Assembly: GCF_002302635.1 (NCBI RefSeq)
Contig: NZ_CP022387.1
Span: 2,542,001 to 2,606,000 of the forward strand
Length of the DNA stretch: 64,000 bases
Reading direction: 5' to 3'
Source: Capnocytophaga stomatis
Lineage (GTDB): Bacteria; Bacteroidota; Bacteroidia; Flavobacteriales; Flavobacteriaceae
This document shows, piece by piece, positions 55,463 through 63,707 of this stretch; position 1 is the first letter of the stretch; the number at the start of each line of letters is the position of its first letter. Under the pieces are notes generated by a model. That model ran no database searches. It worked only from the letters and a program-made list of their open reading frames with translations, and had not been told where the DNA came from. A program made the translations under genes and the position numbers.

Positions 55463-55642
55463 TTATTTTATTGTAAAGATAAAATCGTTCGTTTGGAAAA
55501 ATTAGGTTCGTTATATCCTATGTTAAATAGTGAAGGTACGGCTACCGAAAAAGAATTTACAATCAGTAAAATTAAATCTGAATATTTTCGTTTTGACATA
55601 AAAAACGAGAAATATCACATTTATATGGTATTAAATTTGTAG
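55463..55642 (+). pseudogene. Coding relic upstream of vgrG copy 3
   Basis: Same 59-codon open frame as 46341-46520, ending at TAG 55640-55642. It lies inside the repeat shared by loci 2 and 3. Confidence 0.45.
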
Positions 55643-57102
55643 ATTTGTAACGTTCAACCTCTTATATTATTTTGTTTCACTTAAAATTAAAAGTCTATGG
55701 CAGTCTATACAATGTCCAAGAGAAGTTCATTGATACCCCCAATGAATGTAGTAAAAGAAACTGTTTTTATCAACGGAGAAGAATTTGTTTTTGATTCCTT
55801 AACCTTAACCCAGGAGTTAAACGATTGTCAATCTTTTGAACTAATTCAAAAAATCACCTCAGAGAAAGAACTTTGGCTGAAATCCCCCCAAAAACTCACA
55901 GAAATGATAGGAGATTCGGTGTTGATACGATTTGAATATGGAAAAGAAGCCTATCGTTATGAGTTTAGCGGATACATTACCGAAGTGCTGATAGATTCAG
56001 CCTGGCAAGGGTCTCGTGACAACGTTATTCGTTTTATAGGTCAAGGAAAAGTCGTAGTTTTGGAAGATACTCCTTCGATGTACTCATTTGTAGACCAACA
56101 TTTGGTAAATATTGTAAAAACTATTGCTCAGGAGAAAGAATTTGGCATCAAGTGTCGTCCAAGATTTGAAGGTGTGCTACCTTTTGTGATGCAATATAAA
56201 GAAAGTTCCTTTGCTTTTTTAAATCGTTTGTCGGCTCTTTATAACGAACTTTTCTTTTACGATGGAAAAAACATCGTATTTGGATGTCCTGAAAATGAAA
56301 CTCCTGAGAAGTTGATTTTTAGGGAAGATATTAATCAATTGAAAACCATCAGTAAAGCACTTCCATATCGTTATTCACTTTACAATTATAGCTCGCAAGA
56401 TGATGAATATTTTTTTACTCAAACGGACAAACCTATTAGTCCCGAAAATGCAGTTACGCAAACCTTACTTACCCAAGTACCATTGTTTGCTAATAGGGGT
56501 ATCTTACCTGCTCAAGAGCCTGTGGGATACAATGCAGATACCCAAGTTTTTCGTCAGGGGAAGTACCAAAGAGCCTTAGGGAAGATGCACTTTATTGAAG
56601 GGCATTCGGACACGTGTAAGGTGCGTATTGGCGGACTTATTCAAGTGGGGTATCCTTCGGAATTTGGGATAGACAACAGTTTAGGGGTTTATCGAGTGAT
56701 TTCGGTACATCACAAGGTAGAACGAGGTAGTTATTCTAACATATTTAGGGCTGTACCTGAGGGGATGGAATATGCGATGTTCGAACCCAAAACGGTGGCT
56801 TATCCTGAAATTGCGGAAGTGGTAGAAAACAATGACCCTCAGGGGCAGGGACGGGTAAAAGTACGTTTTTATTGGCAGCGCGATAAGGGAGCGGAAACGA
56901 ATTGGATACGTGTGCAAAGTTCAGATGCGGGAGTTTTGAGAGACAAGAGTGGTAATCGTGGTGTGGTTTTCATTCCCGAGGTGGGCGACCAAGTGATGAT
57001 TGGCTTTGAATACGGCAATCCGCATCAACCTTTTGTGATGGGAAGTATGTTTCACAAAACCAATGCATCTGAAGTGTCGAACAATGTAAGGAGTATTACT
57101 AC
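55596..57102 (+). repeat. vgrG core repeat, copy 3
   Basis: Matches 34460-35966 (offset 21,136) and 46474-47980 (offset 9,122) apart from the copy 2 nonsense base. Identity stops at 57103 inside the codons for TTKSG, where the tip sequence is exchanged. Confidence 0.9.
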
Positions 57103-58171
57103 GAAAAGTGGTTGTAAAATTGTTTTTGATGACAATGCCAAAAGTGTTTTGGTGGAAGACCCCAGTGGTAACAAATTCTTTATGGACGGAGCAGGAAATA
57201 TTGAAGTGAAAGCCCCAAAAAATATGACTTTTACAGTAGGAGAAGATTTTAATCTGAACGTAGGAAACAATATGAATGCGACCGTAGGAAATAACCATAC
57301 GATGTCTGTTACCAATGATAATATGTTGCTTGTTCAGAATAATCATACTTTGGAGGCTAACAATTACGGACAAACCTTACAAGGGAACTACAATCAAAGT
57401 ATTCAAGGTAAGAAATTAGTTGCCGTTACGGGCAATATGGAAGAAACCTCGGCGGCTTACTATCACACAGCACAAAGTGGTAATGTTATCATACAAAGTG
57501 CTAATATATCCAAACTCTTAGGAAAAAAAGACGCGTTGGTGAATAAGACGGGGTTTCAAAAACCAAGGTATTTTATTGAAGATGTGAGTGATAAAAAGGA
57601 AGAGAAGCAACAAGAAAAGCAAAATGATTGGTTGATAGAAACAATGGATATTCAAGCAGATAGACCTCAAACTGGAGAAACAGATTGCGTTCCAACTATT
57701 GCACGTGCCGCAGGTAAATACTTGGGAATGGATATAGATGTAAAAGAAAAACAAAAAGAAGCTAATAAAAAAGGAGGTGTTTTGGGAAATAGAACAGCTC
57801 TATATTTTCAAAGATTGGGAATTAAAGCAACCCCCTTATGGGAAGAAAAAGATAAAGACTATTATTTTGAAAAAGGAGTGCCAAAATACAAAGAAAAGGA
57901 AGCTATACAATTTATTGTAGAAAGTTTGCAGAAAAATCATCCTGTGTATTTAGGCTTTTCAGATAAAGAAATGGCAGATAAAGGAATGGGACATGCTGTT
58001 TTGGTAACAGAAATAAAATATAAATCTGACTTTTCGAAATTTAAGCACATAAAATATTTTGACCCTCAAACGGGAAGGAGTACGGGACGTCTAGTAAGTT
58101 TGGAAAATACTTATGGATATTCAGAAAAAGTCTATAATATCATTTCTCTATCAAAATTTGAAAAAAAATGA
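55697..58171 (+). CDS. vgrG: Evolved VgrG, copy 3, with C-terminal cysteine-peptidase-like toxin
   Basis: 824 residues. Residues 1-468 equal VgrG copy 1 (gpD-like plus OB domains). From 469 a different gp5 beta-helix follows (DPSGNKFFMDGAGNIEV, repeated NVGNN/TVGNN units to about 600) and a junction motif ALVNKTGFQKPRYFIEDVSDKK. Residues about 645-824 are a toxin domain with papain-like order: Cys664 in GETDCVPTIARAAGKYLG, His766 in MGHAVLVTEI and Asp789 in YFDPQTGRS. It may be a peptidase or amidase. The next gene encodes an exported protein, so the target may be periplasmic, for example peptidoglycan cross-links. The triad is by eye. Confidence 0.85.
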   Translation: MAVYTMSKRSSLIPPMNVVKETVFINGEEFVFDSLTLTQELNDCQSFELIQKITSEKELWLKSPQKLTEMIGDSVLIRFEYGKEAYRYEFSGYITEVLIDSAWQGSRDNVIRFIGQGKVVVLEDTPSMYSFVDQHLVNIVKTIAQEKEFGIKCRPRFEGVLPFVMQYKESSFAFLNRLSALYNELFFYDGKNIVFGCPENETPEKLIFREDINQLKTISKALPYRYSLYNYSSQDDEYFFTQTDKPISPENAVTQTLLTQVPLFANRGILPAQEPVGYNADTQVFRQGKYQRALGKMHFIEGHSDTCKVRIGGLIQVGYPSEFGIDNSLGVYRVISVHHKVERGSYSNIFRAVPEGMEYAMFEPKTVAYPEIAEVVENNDPQGQGRVKVRFYWQRDKGAETNWIRVQSSDAGVLRDKSGNRGVVFIPEVGDQVMIGFEYGNPHQPFVMGSMFHKTNASEVSNNVRSITTKSGCKIVFDDNAKSVLVEDPSGNKFFMDGAGNIEVKAPKNMTFTVGEDFNLNVGNNMNATVGNNHTMSVTNDNMLLVQNNHTLEANNYGQTLQGNYNQSIQGKKLVAVTGNMEETSAAYYHTAQSGNVIIQSANISKLLGKKDALVNKTGFQKPRYFIEDVSDKKEEKQQEKQNDWLIETMDIQADRPQTGETDCVPTIARAAGKYLGMDIDVKEKQKEANKKGGVLGNRTALYFQRLGIKATPLWEEKDKDYYFEKGVPKYKEKEAIQFIVESLQKNHPVYLGFSDKEMADKGMGHAVLVTEIKYKSDFSKFKHIKYFDPQTGRSTGRLVSLENTYGYSEKVYNIISLSKFEKK

Positions 58172-58899
58172 AACAATTATTTTTTCTAGTTGCATTGTTT
58201 TTTTCTGTCAATATTTTTGCACAAGAAAAAGTCATTACTTTTGTATTTGAAAAAAAACATTATGATAGTATTGCAAAACTCTATGTAAATAAGATGATAG
58301 AAGCTAATAAATTATTAAAAGAAAGAGATGAAAGTTTTTATCAAAACCTTTATATAGGAGGCATTGATAGTTTGGAAATTCTTGTTCAACCTATTTTTGA
58401 ATTTAGAAAAGATATTTTAGATTATAAAGATAGTGATAATTTGATTTCATATATAGATTTTGTAAATAATCCTGAAAAACAAGCTTTTACAATCTATAAC
58501 AAAGGAGAATTTATGTATACTTTTTTTCCTAACAATGAATGGAAACAAGCATTAAGAAAGAATGATTTATCTTTTTTTGAAGATAAATTGAAAAAAAATC
58601 CATTCGAATCAACTAAATTTGATGTTTCATTAAACATTATATATGCTTTGAAAGACAATTTTTCTTTTATATTCAAAAATACAGAATGTGTGGTTATTAA
58701 TGGTAATGTTTTTGCTTTTGCAGAGAAATACAATATTTCAACGATAGGAAAATTTAACTCTGTTTTTATAGAAGATTTATATCTTTTTCAAAAAGAATTT
58801 ATTGACCTCCAAGAAGGAAAAAAAACAAAATCTTATTCTTTTAGTGAGTACAAACCCAAATATCCACTGAAAAAAGTAAAACTTAATATAATTTTTTAA
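58168..58899 (+). CDS. Putative exported immunity protein for the VgrG-3 toxin
   Basis: 243 residues with a signal peptide (residues 1-18, ending NIFAQ) and no further membrane segment, so it is periplasmic. Its ATG overlaps the vgrG-3 stop by 4 bases, the usual layout for an immunity gene. It is very AT-rich compared with the vgrG core, as is normal for toxin-immunity cargo. No family recognised. Confidence 0.7.
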   Translation: MKQLFFLVALFFSVNIFAQEKVITFVFEKKHYDSIAKLYVNKMIEANKLLKERDESFYQNLYIGGIDSLEILVQPIFEFRKDILDYKDSDNLISYIDFVNNPEKQAFTIYNKGEFMYTFFPNNEWKQALRKNDLSFFEDKLKKNPFESTKFDVSLNIIYALKDNFSFIFKNTECVVINGNVFAFAEKYNISTIGKFNSVFIEDLYLFQKEFIDLQEGKKTKSYSFSEYKPKYPLKKVKLNIIF

Positions 58900-58903
58900 A
58901 TGA

Positions 58904-59980
58904 TGTAATAGAAAAAGAGGCAAGTTAAAAGAAACTTCGGTGGCTTATTATCATATCGCTCAAAGTGGCGATGTTATCATACAAAGTGCTAATATATCCA
59001 AACTTTTAGGAAAAAAAGACGCGTTGGTGAATAAGACGGGGTTTCAAAAACCAAGGTATTTTATTGAAGATGTGAGTGATAAAAAAGAGAAAGTAGTCAC
59101 TAACATAGAAGAAGACAACGTTGAATACATTTATTATACCAAAGATGGCGAATTTTTGGGAGGAAAAGAAGATAGCAACAAGGTATATATTACGACAAAA
59201 GCAGAATATGACAAAGCCAAAGAAAAAGGAGAATGGAGTTTGATAAATTTGGAAGAAAATTTGTTAAAGGAAAATGATAGTGAAATTTCAAATAGTGAGT
59301 TTCGCTATATTTGTTACATAGTTAAACACGAAGCAGGTACAACAGACTTAGATGAATTTAAATGTATTGCTTTTGCAAGCTACAATCGTAGTGTAAAAAT
59401 TAAGAAAAAATGGAAAAATCTTTTATCAACTTCATATTCTTCGGTACCAAATAAAAAAGAAATGGATAATGGGAATGGCATCAAAAATCAATTAACACGA
59501 AAAGCCGTTATAAGCGTTTTGATAGGGGAAGAGGATATTACAGATGGGGCAGAGTTTTGGGATGGAACAGATTTTATCGCTTGGGGGGCATCAGAAACAA
59601 CTCCATATAATAAGAAAGGACAGAATAAATTTAAAGAATATAAATTTATAGAAATTCCTAAATCTGTCTATGATAAGTATTTAAACGCTCAAGCAAGTGA
59701 TGCGACGTATAATGAAACCGAAAAATATTGTCATAATGAAGAAACAGACTCAGGAACTCACCAACATTTTGTCAAAGAAAGAAAAAAAGGAAAAGAAACA
59801 GTGTATGAAAACAAAATAAAATATGAAATTCCGGAGACTGTTTTTAAAGATCAAAATAATTGGAAAACAGGTGATTTTTACTACGAAACAAGTATTAATA
59901 CAACCTATGGAATAATAGCAACCATAGCATCAGGGAAGAGTATTTTTTGGAAACTTTCTAAAACTAAAACGAGCAAATAA
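58904..59980 (+). CDS. Orphan VgrG tip with predicted cell-wall hydrolase toxin
   Basis: Open in frame from 58904; the first plausible start is GTG 58940. Residues 1-50 repeat the VgrG-3 junction (HIAQSGDVIIQSANISKLL, then KTGFQKPRYFIEDVSDKK), with nearly identical DNA. The rest is a new toxin. RYICYIVKHEAGTTDLDEFKCIAFASYNRS and ITDGAEFWDGTDFIAWG resemble the SleB-like cell-wall hydrolase fold, with Glu131 as candidate catalytic residue. It lacks gpD and OB domains, so alone it cannot be a spike; it looks like a displaced tip that could recombine back onto vgrG. The hydrolase assignment is tentative. Confidence 0.7.
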   Translation, partial: CNRKRGKLKETSVAYYHIAQSGDVIIQSANISKLLGKKDALVNKTGFQKPRYFIEDVSDKKEKVVTNIEEDNVEYIYYTKDGEFLGGKEDSNKVYITTKAEYDKAKEKGEWSLINLEENLLKENDSEISNSEFRYICYIVKHEAGTTDLDEFKCIAFASYNRSVKIKKKWKNLLSTSYSSVPNKKEMDNGNGIKNQLTRKAVISVLIGEEDITDGAEFWDGTDFIAWGASETTPYNKKGQNKFKEYKFIEIPKSVYDKYLNAQASDATYNETEKYCHNEETDSGTHQHFVKERKKGKETVYENKIKYEIPETVFKDQNNWKTGDFYYETSINTTYGIIATIASGKSIFWKLSKTKTSK

Positions 59981-60852
59981 TGAAACAGCTACTATTTATT
60001 TTTATTTTTGGTCAAAGTTTGCTATTTTCCCAAACGAAAAATATAATTTCTTTCAAAACAGAGTGGGAAGAATTTGCCCTTAATAATGATACTGATTCTT
60101 TGATTGAGGATAAAACCGAAAAAAGTATATTTTTTATAAATTTTCTTTTTAACAAGAAAAAAGACACTATCTTTATCAATAAAAGTGAGATTTTGTCAGA
60201 AATTGACAATGAGAATAAGTTTATAAATAGACTTACCGTTGATGTTTCAAATAATAAAGCAAATTTATTGGTTTGGAATAAAAATTATACTGATACGATT
60301 GTATTGCGTTTTCATCATCAAGAAAGGGCTGTTCAGATAAATAACGATTTGTATTCTCTAACAAATGAGTATTATAGTTTTTTTAAAAAGAAAGTTTTAA
60401 AAGATAGAAATATTACTGAAATAATAGATTTTTTAGATGATGAATTGGGAAATTATTTTCTGCCAGCTGAAATATTTTTGATAGGCTCAAAAAGCAAGTA
60501 TAGGAAAAAATTTAGAATAAAAAATGCTACAATAAAAACAATAAAAGTAGATTCTGATGGACTTGATAGTTGGAAAATCTCTTTTTTATACGATAAAAAA
60601 GGTATTTTAGAAATTCAAAAAAAAGGGATTGATGATGAAATTTCATATCTCAAAAGAAGAAAATATATTGATTTTGAGAAAATAATCTTTGAGATTGAGG
60701 AAAATACAGTCAAACGAAATACAATTACCCAGCAAGAAATATATCTTTCAAACAAGAAACAAAAAATAAAACAACAAAATATTCAGTATGGACTCAACAT
60801 AACCACTTTTGTAAAAAATGAATCTAAAAAGATTTTAAATGATAAACAATAA
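59980..60852 (+). CDS. Putative exported immunity protein for the orphan tip toxin
   Basis: 290 residues with a signal peptide (MKQLLFIFIFGQSLLFSQ) and a Lys/Ile/Asn-rich mature chain. Its ATG overlaps the toxin stop by one base. A periplasmic location fits a toxin aimed at peptidoglycan. No homology to the protein at 58168 is evident beyond the signal peptide. Ends directly before the next orphan tip. Confidence 0.68.
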   Translation: MKQLLFIFIFGQSLLFSQTKNIISFKTEWEEFALNNDTDSLIEDKTEKSIFFINFLFNKKKDTIFINKSEILSEIDNENKFINRLTVDVSNNKANLLVWNKNYTDTIVLRFHHQERAVQINNDLYSLTNEYYSFFKKKVLKDRNITEIIDFLDDELGNYFLPAEIFLIGSKSKYRKKFRIKNATIKTIKVDSDGLDSWKISFLYDKKGILEIQKKGIDDEISYLKRRKYIDFEKIIFEIEENTVKRNTITQQEIYLSNKKQKIKQQNIQYGLNITTFVKNESKKILNDKQ

Positions 60853-60855
60853 TTG

Positions 60856-61257
60856 ATGAAAGACCCCAGCGGTAATAAATTCTTTATGGACGGAGCAGGA
60901 AACATTGAGGTAAATGCACCTAAAAATATGACCCTTACCGCAGGGGAAAATATTAACATTAATGCAACACAAAACATTTCTCTCAATACAGGAGAAAATT
61001 ACACTATCAATGCAGGTAATGATATGACAACATCTGTTGGTAACAATAGTGTAATAAATATTGCCAATACACATCAGCATAACTCAAAAGATTATACCCA
61101 AAAGGTTGATGGCAAAAAAACGGTTAATATATTAGGTGATTTAGAAGAAACATCCTCTAAATACTCACATACTGCACAAAATGGAGACGTTACTATACAA
61201 AGTGCCAATGTTTCTAAATTGTTAGGTAAAGTAGATGCTTTGGTTAATAAAAGTTAG
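60856..61257 (+). pseudogene. Second orphan VgrG tip, without toxin
   Basis: 133 residues matching the beta-helix and junction of VgrG-3: DPSGNKFFMDGAGNIEVNAPKNMTLTAGE, then TGENYTINAGNDMTTSVGNNS repeats, and SANVSKLLGKVDALVNKS where the frame stops just before the point at which the other tips continue with TGFQKPRYFIED. Starts are ATG 60856 or TTG 60853, immediately after the preceding stop. It is a tip with its toxin lost or replaced by the following lipoprotein unit. Confidence 0.65.
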
Positions 61258-61261
61258 GTTT

Positions 61262-62381
61262 ATGAAGAAGACATTTTTTTTTCATATTGTTTTTACCTTT
61301 ATTAGGTTGTCAAAACAATAGAAATAGCCAAAGTACAGATACAATGAGTACAGATAAATTTGAATGGCAAGAAGCTAAATCGGCTCCGCCTGGGTATCCT
61401 ATAGAGGTATATACGGGAGGATTACAATCTAAAAATGGATTTACAAGTTTGTATAGTGGTACCACCTTAGGTTTAAAAGGTTGGGGTACTGGTGGTGGCG
61501 GAATGAGTAGCGGATTAAAAACGATTCCTAACCACTTGCACGTGATTTGGGTATCCTATTTTGAACATAAGTTTTATGAGATAGATACCCCGATTGATTA
61601 TGAAAAAATGGTAAGTCTTTTTAATGAGGGATACTATGAAATGTCTTTTGTAAATGATCCCAATGCGAAAGAGCCTTCTTTGAACAAAACCAATTATAAA
61701 ACGATTATGGTAGGATTTGCACCTGGTGGTGTTGTGGTTATATGGGTAGCAGGAGCAGGCAGGCAAATTGAGGTTGGACGTTATCAAGGAAAAGAAATTA
61801 CCTTTACTCAAAAGCAGATAGATGAACTACCTTCGGGACCTAAAAAGAATATGCATAACATTGAATATCATAATAATATTTTGTATCATTGGAAGATGGT
61901 ACCCAAGGAAATTGTTGACAAAGTGAAAGACAAGCCTGTTCCGTATGGGCTATGGGATACCTATCGTAAAAAATATAATTGGCAGTTATCTTTTGAATTT
62001 TTACATCAGGAGAAGATAAAAGACGTTTTTTTTGACTTCTATAATGGGGAGCGAGAGGAACTTTTTGGAGCAGTTGAAACAGAAAAATATCCTGAAATTC
62101 CAGAATCTTTTCGCTGGACAACCCACAAGGTTAGACCCACACCTAAATTGTGTTCCTTTATTTATGTAGTAGAAAGCTCAGAATATGGTTGTTCTATTAA
62201 ATTTGATGAAGAAGAAATCTTTAAAGCCTTTAGAGATGTTTTTGGCGATAGTCCTAATACGGAAGCAGAGCTGGTAGTGTATATCAACGATAGCAGAACT
62301 GATGCTACGGTAGCTTTGAAGAGCAAAGACAAAGAAATTGCCTTGTTTAATAGTAATGTTTCAATTGGTAAAAGAAAGTAA
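61262..62381 (+). pseudogene. DUF2931 lipoprotein, frameshifted in a poly-T tract
   Basis: From ATG 61262 the frame reads MKKTFFF and then stops at 61319 because the T tract at 61274-61282 has nine bases. With eight T's it would read MKKTFFFILFLPLLGC, a perfect lipoprotein signal with lipobox LLGC, and continue as DUF2931 (WQEAKSAPPGYPIEVYTGGL) for about 372 residues. Members of DUF2931 sit beside T6SS lipases and are probable immunity lipoproteins. It may be off by phase variation, dead, or a sequencing error. A restart at TTG 61287 would lack most of the signal peptide. Confidence 0.75.
61274..61282 (+). repeat. Poly-T tract (9) that sets the reading frame of a lipoprotein
   Basis: Nine T's within the signal-peptide codons. 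Eight would give an intact lipoprotein; nine causes the frameshift. Confidence 0.85.
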
Positions 62382-62383
62382 CT

Positions 62384-62569
62384 ATGAGTACATTTGTATA
62401 TAATGATGGTAGTTTTGACCCTGAAAAAAAAGGGGTTCTGTCAGTTACTTTTGGGATGTTTTTTGACGGTACCAAAAACAATCGGTATCATACTGAAATT
62501 CGTAAGAAAATAGAAAACAAAGGTGAGTTTAAAGACCAAGCCCCTACCCAAGAGGAAAGAGAAGCCTAA
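62384..62569 (+). pseudogene. Truncated start of a Tle1-like (DUF2235) phospholipase effector
   Basis: 61 codons starting 2 bases after the DUF2931 stop. They contain FGMFFDGTKNNRYHTEIRKKI, the N-terminal catalytic strand of Tle1-like T6SS lipases (FFDGT). Apart from a few changes the DNA matches the start of the gene at 63708 up to AGAGGAAAGAGA, then departs and stops at TAA 62567. It is a stub left by duplication. Confidence 0.75.
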
Positions 62570-62595
62570 ATTATTGATAAAAATAAAGAAACGCT

Positions 62596-63705
62596 ATGAA
62601 AAACCTTTTTTTACTAATAACTTTCTTTGCATTACAATTGAGTAGTTGTCAACAAAAAAACAATAATAATGATATGAAACGTGATAAATTTGAATGGCAA
62701 GAAGCCACATCAGCTCCTGATGGCTATCTTGTGGATGTTTATATGGGAGGATTACAATCTAAAAATGGATTTACAAGTTTGTATAATGGTACCACCTTAG
62801 GAGGCTGGGGAGAAGCTAATTATGGAATGAGTAGCGGATTAAAAACGATCCCTAACCACTTGCATGTGATTTGGGTATCCTATTTTGAACATAAGTTTTA
62901 TGAGATAGATACCCCGATTGATTATGAAAAAATGGTAAGTCTTTTTAATGAGGGATACTATGAAATGTCTTTTGTAAATGACCCCAATGCGAAAGAGCCT
63001 TCTTTGAACAAAACCAATTATAAAACGATTATGGTAGGATTTGCACCTGGTGGTGTTGTGGTTATATGGGTAGCAGGAGCAGGCAGGCAAATTGAGGTTG
63101 GACGTTATCAAGGAAAAGAGATTACCTTTACTCAAGAACAGATAGATGAACTGCCTTCAGGACCTAAAAAGAATATGCATAACATTGAATATCATAATAA
63201 TATTTTGTATCATTGGAAGATGGTACCCAAGGAAATTGTTGACAAAGTGAAAGACAAGCCTGTTCCGTATGGGCTATGGGATACCTATCGTAAAAAATAT
63301 AATTGGCAGTTATCTTTTGAATTTTTACATCAAGAGAAAGTAAAGGATGTTAATTATGGTTTCTACAATGGAGAAAGAGAGTTTCTGTTTGGAGAAACGT
63401 TGATAGAAGTTTATCCTGAAATTCCAGAATCTTTTCGCTGGACAACTCATAAAGAGAGAGCAGTGCCAAAATCTGTTTCTTTTCGTTGGATAATTGATGA
63501 TGCTACATACAGTTGCTCCGTTAAATTTGATGAAGAAGAAATCTTTAAAGCCTTTAGAGATGTTTTTGGCGATAGTCCTAATACGGAAGCAGAGCTGGTA
63601 GTGTATATCAACGATAGCAGAACTGATGCTACGGTAGCTTTGAAGAGCAAATATAAAGAAATAGCTTTGTTTGATGGTAAAATAATAGTTAAAAGAAGAA
63701 AGTGA
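62596..63705 (+). CDS. DUF2931 lipoprotein, second copy (intact), putative Tle1 immunity
   Basis: 369 residues with a good lipoprotein signal peptide (MKNLFLLITFFALQLSSC, lipobox LSSC). The middle (about residues 70-245) is almost identical to the frameshifted copy at 61262, while the N-terminus and the patch around residues 250-300 (VNYGFYNGEREFLFGETLIEVYPEIPE) differ. It ends 2 bases before the Tle1-like gene, so it is likely its immunity partner at the outer or inner membrane facing the periplasm. Confidence 0.8.
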   Translation: MKNLFLLITFFALQLSSCQQKNNNNDMKRDKFEWQEATSAPDGYLVDVYMGGLQSKNGFTSLYNGTTLGGWGEANYGMSSGLKTIPNHLHVIWVSYFEHKFYEIDTPIDYEKMVSLFNEGYYEMSFVNDPNAKEPSLNKTNYKTIMVGFAPGGVVVIWVAGAGRQIEVGRYQGKEITFTQEQIDELPSGPKKNMHNIEYHNNILYHWKMVPKEIVDKVKDKPVPYGLWDTYRKKYNWQLSFEFLHQEKVKDVNYGFYNGEREFLFGETLIEVYPEIPESFRWTTHKERAVPKSVSFRWIIDDATYSCSVKFDEEEIFKAFRDVFGDSPNTEAELVVYINDSRTDATVALKSKYKEIALFDGKIIVKRRK

Positions 63706-63707
63706 CT

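Noticed and set aside
60853-60855. TTG start for the second orphan tip
   Set aside because: The ATG three bases later is as good; the feature is a broken cassette either way.
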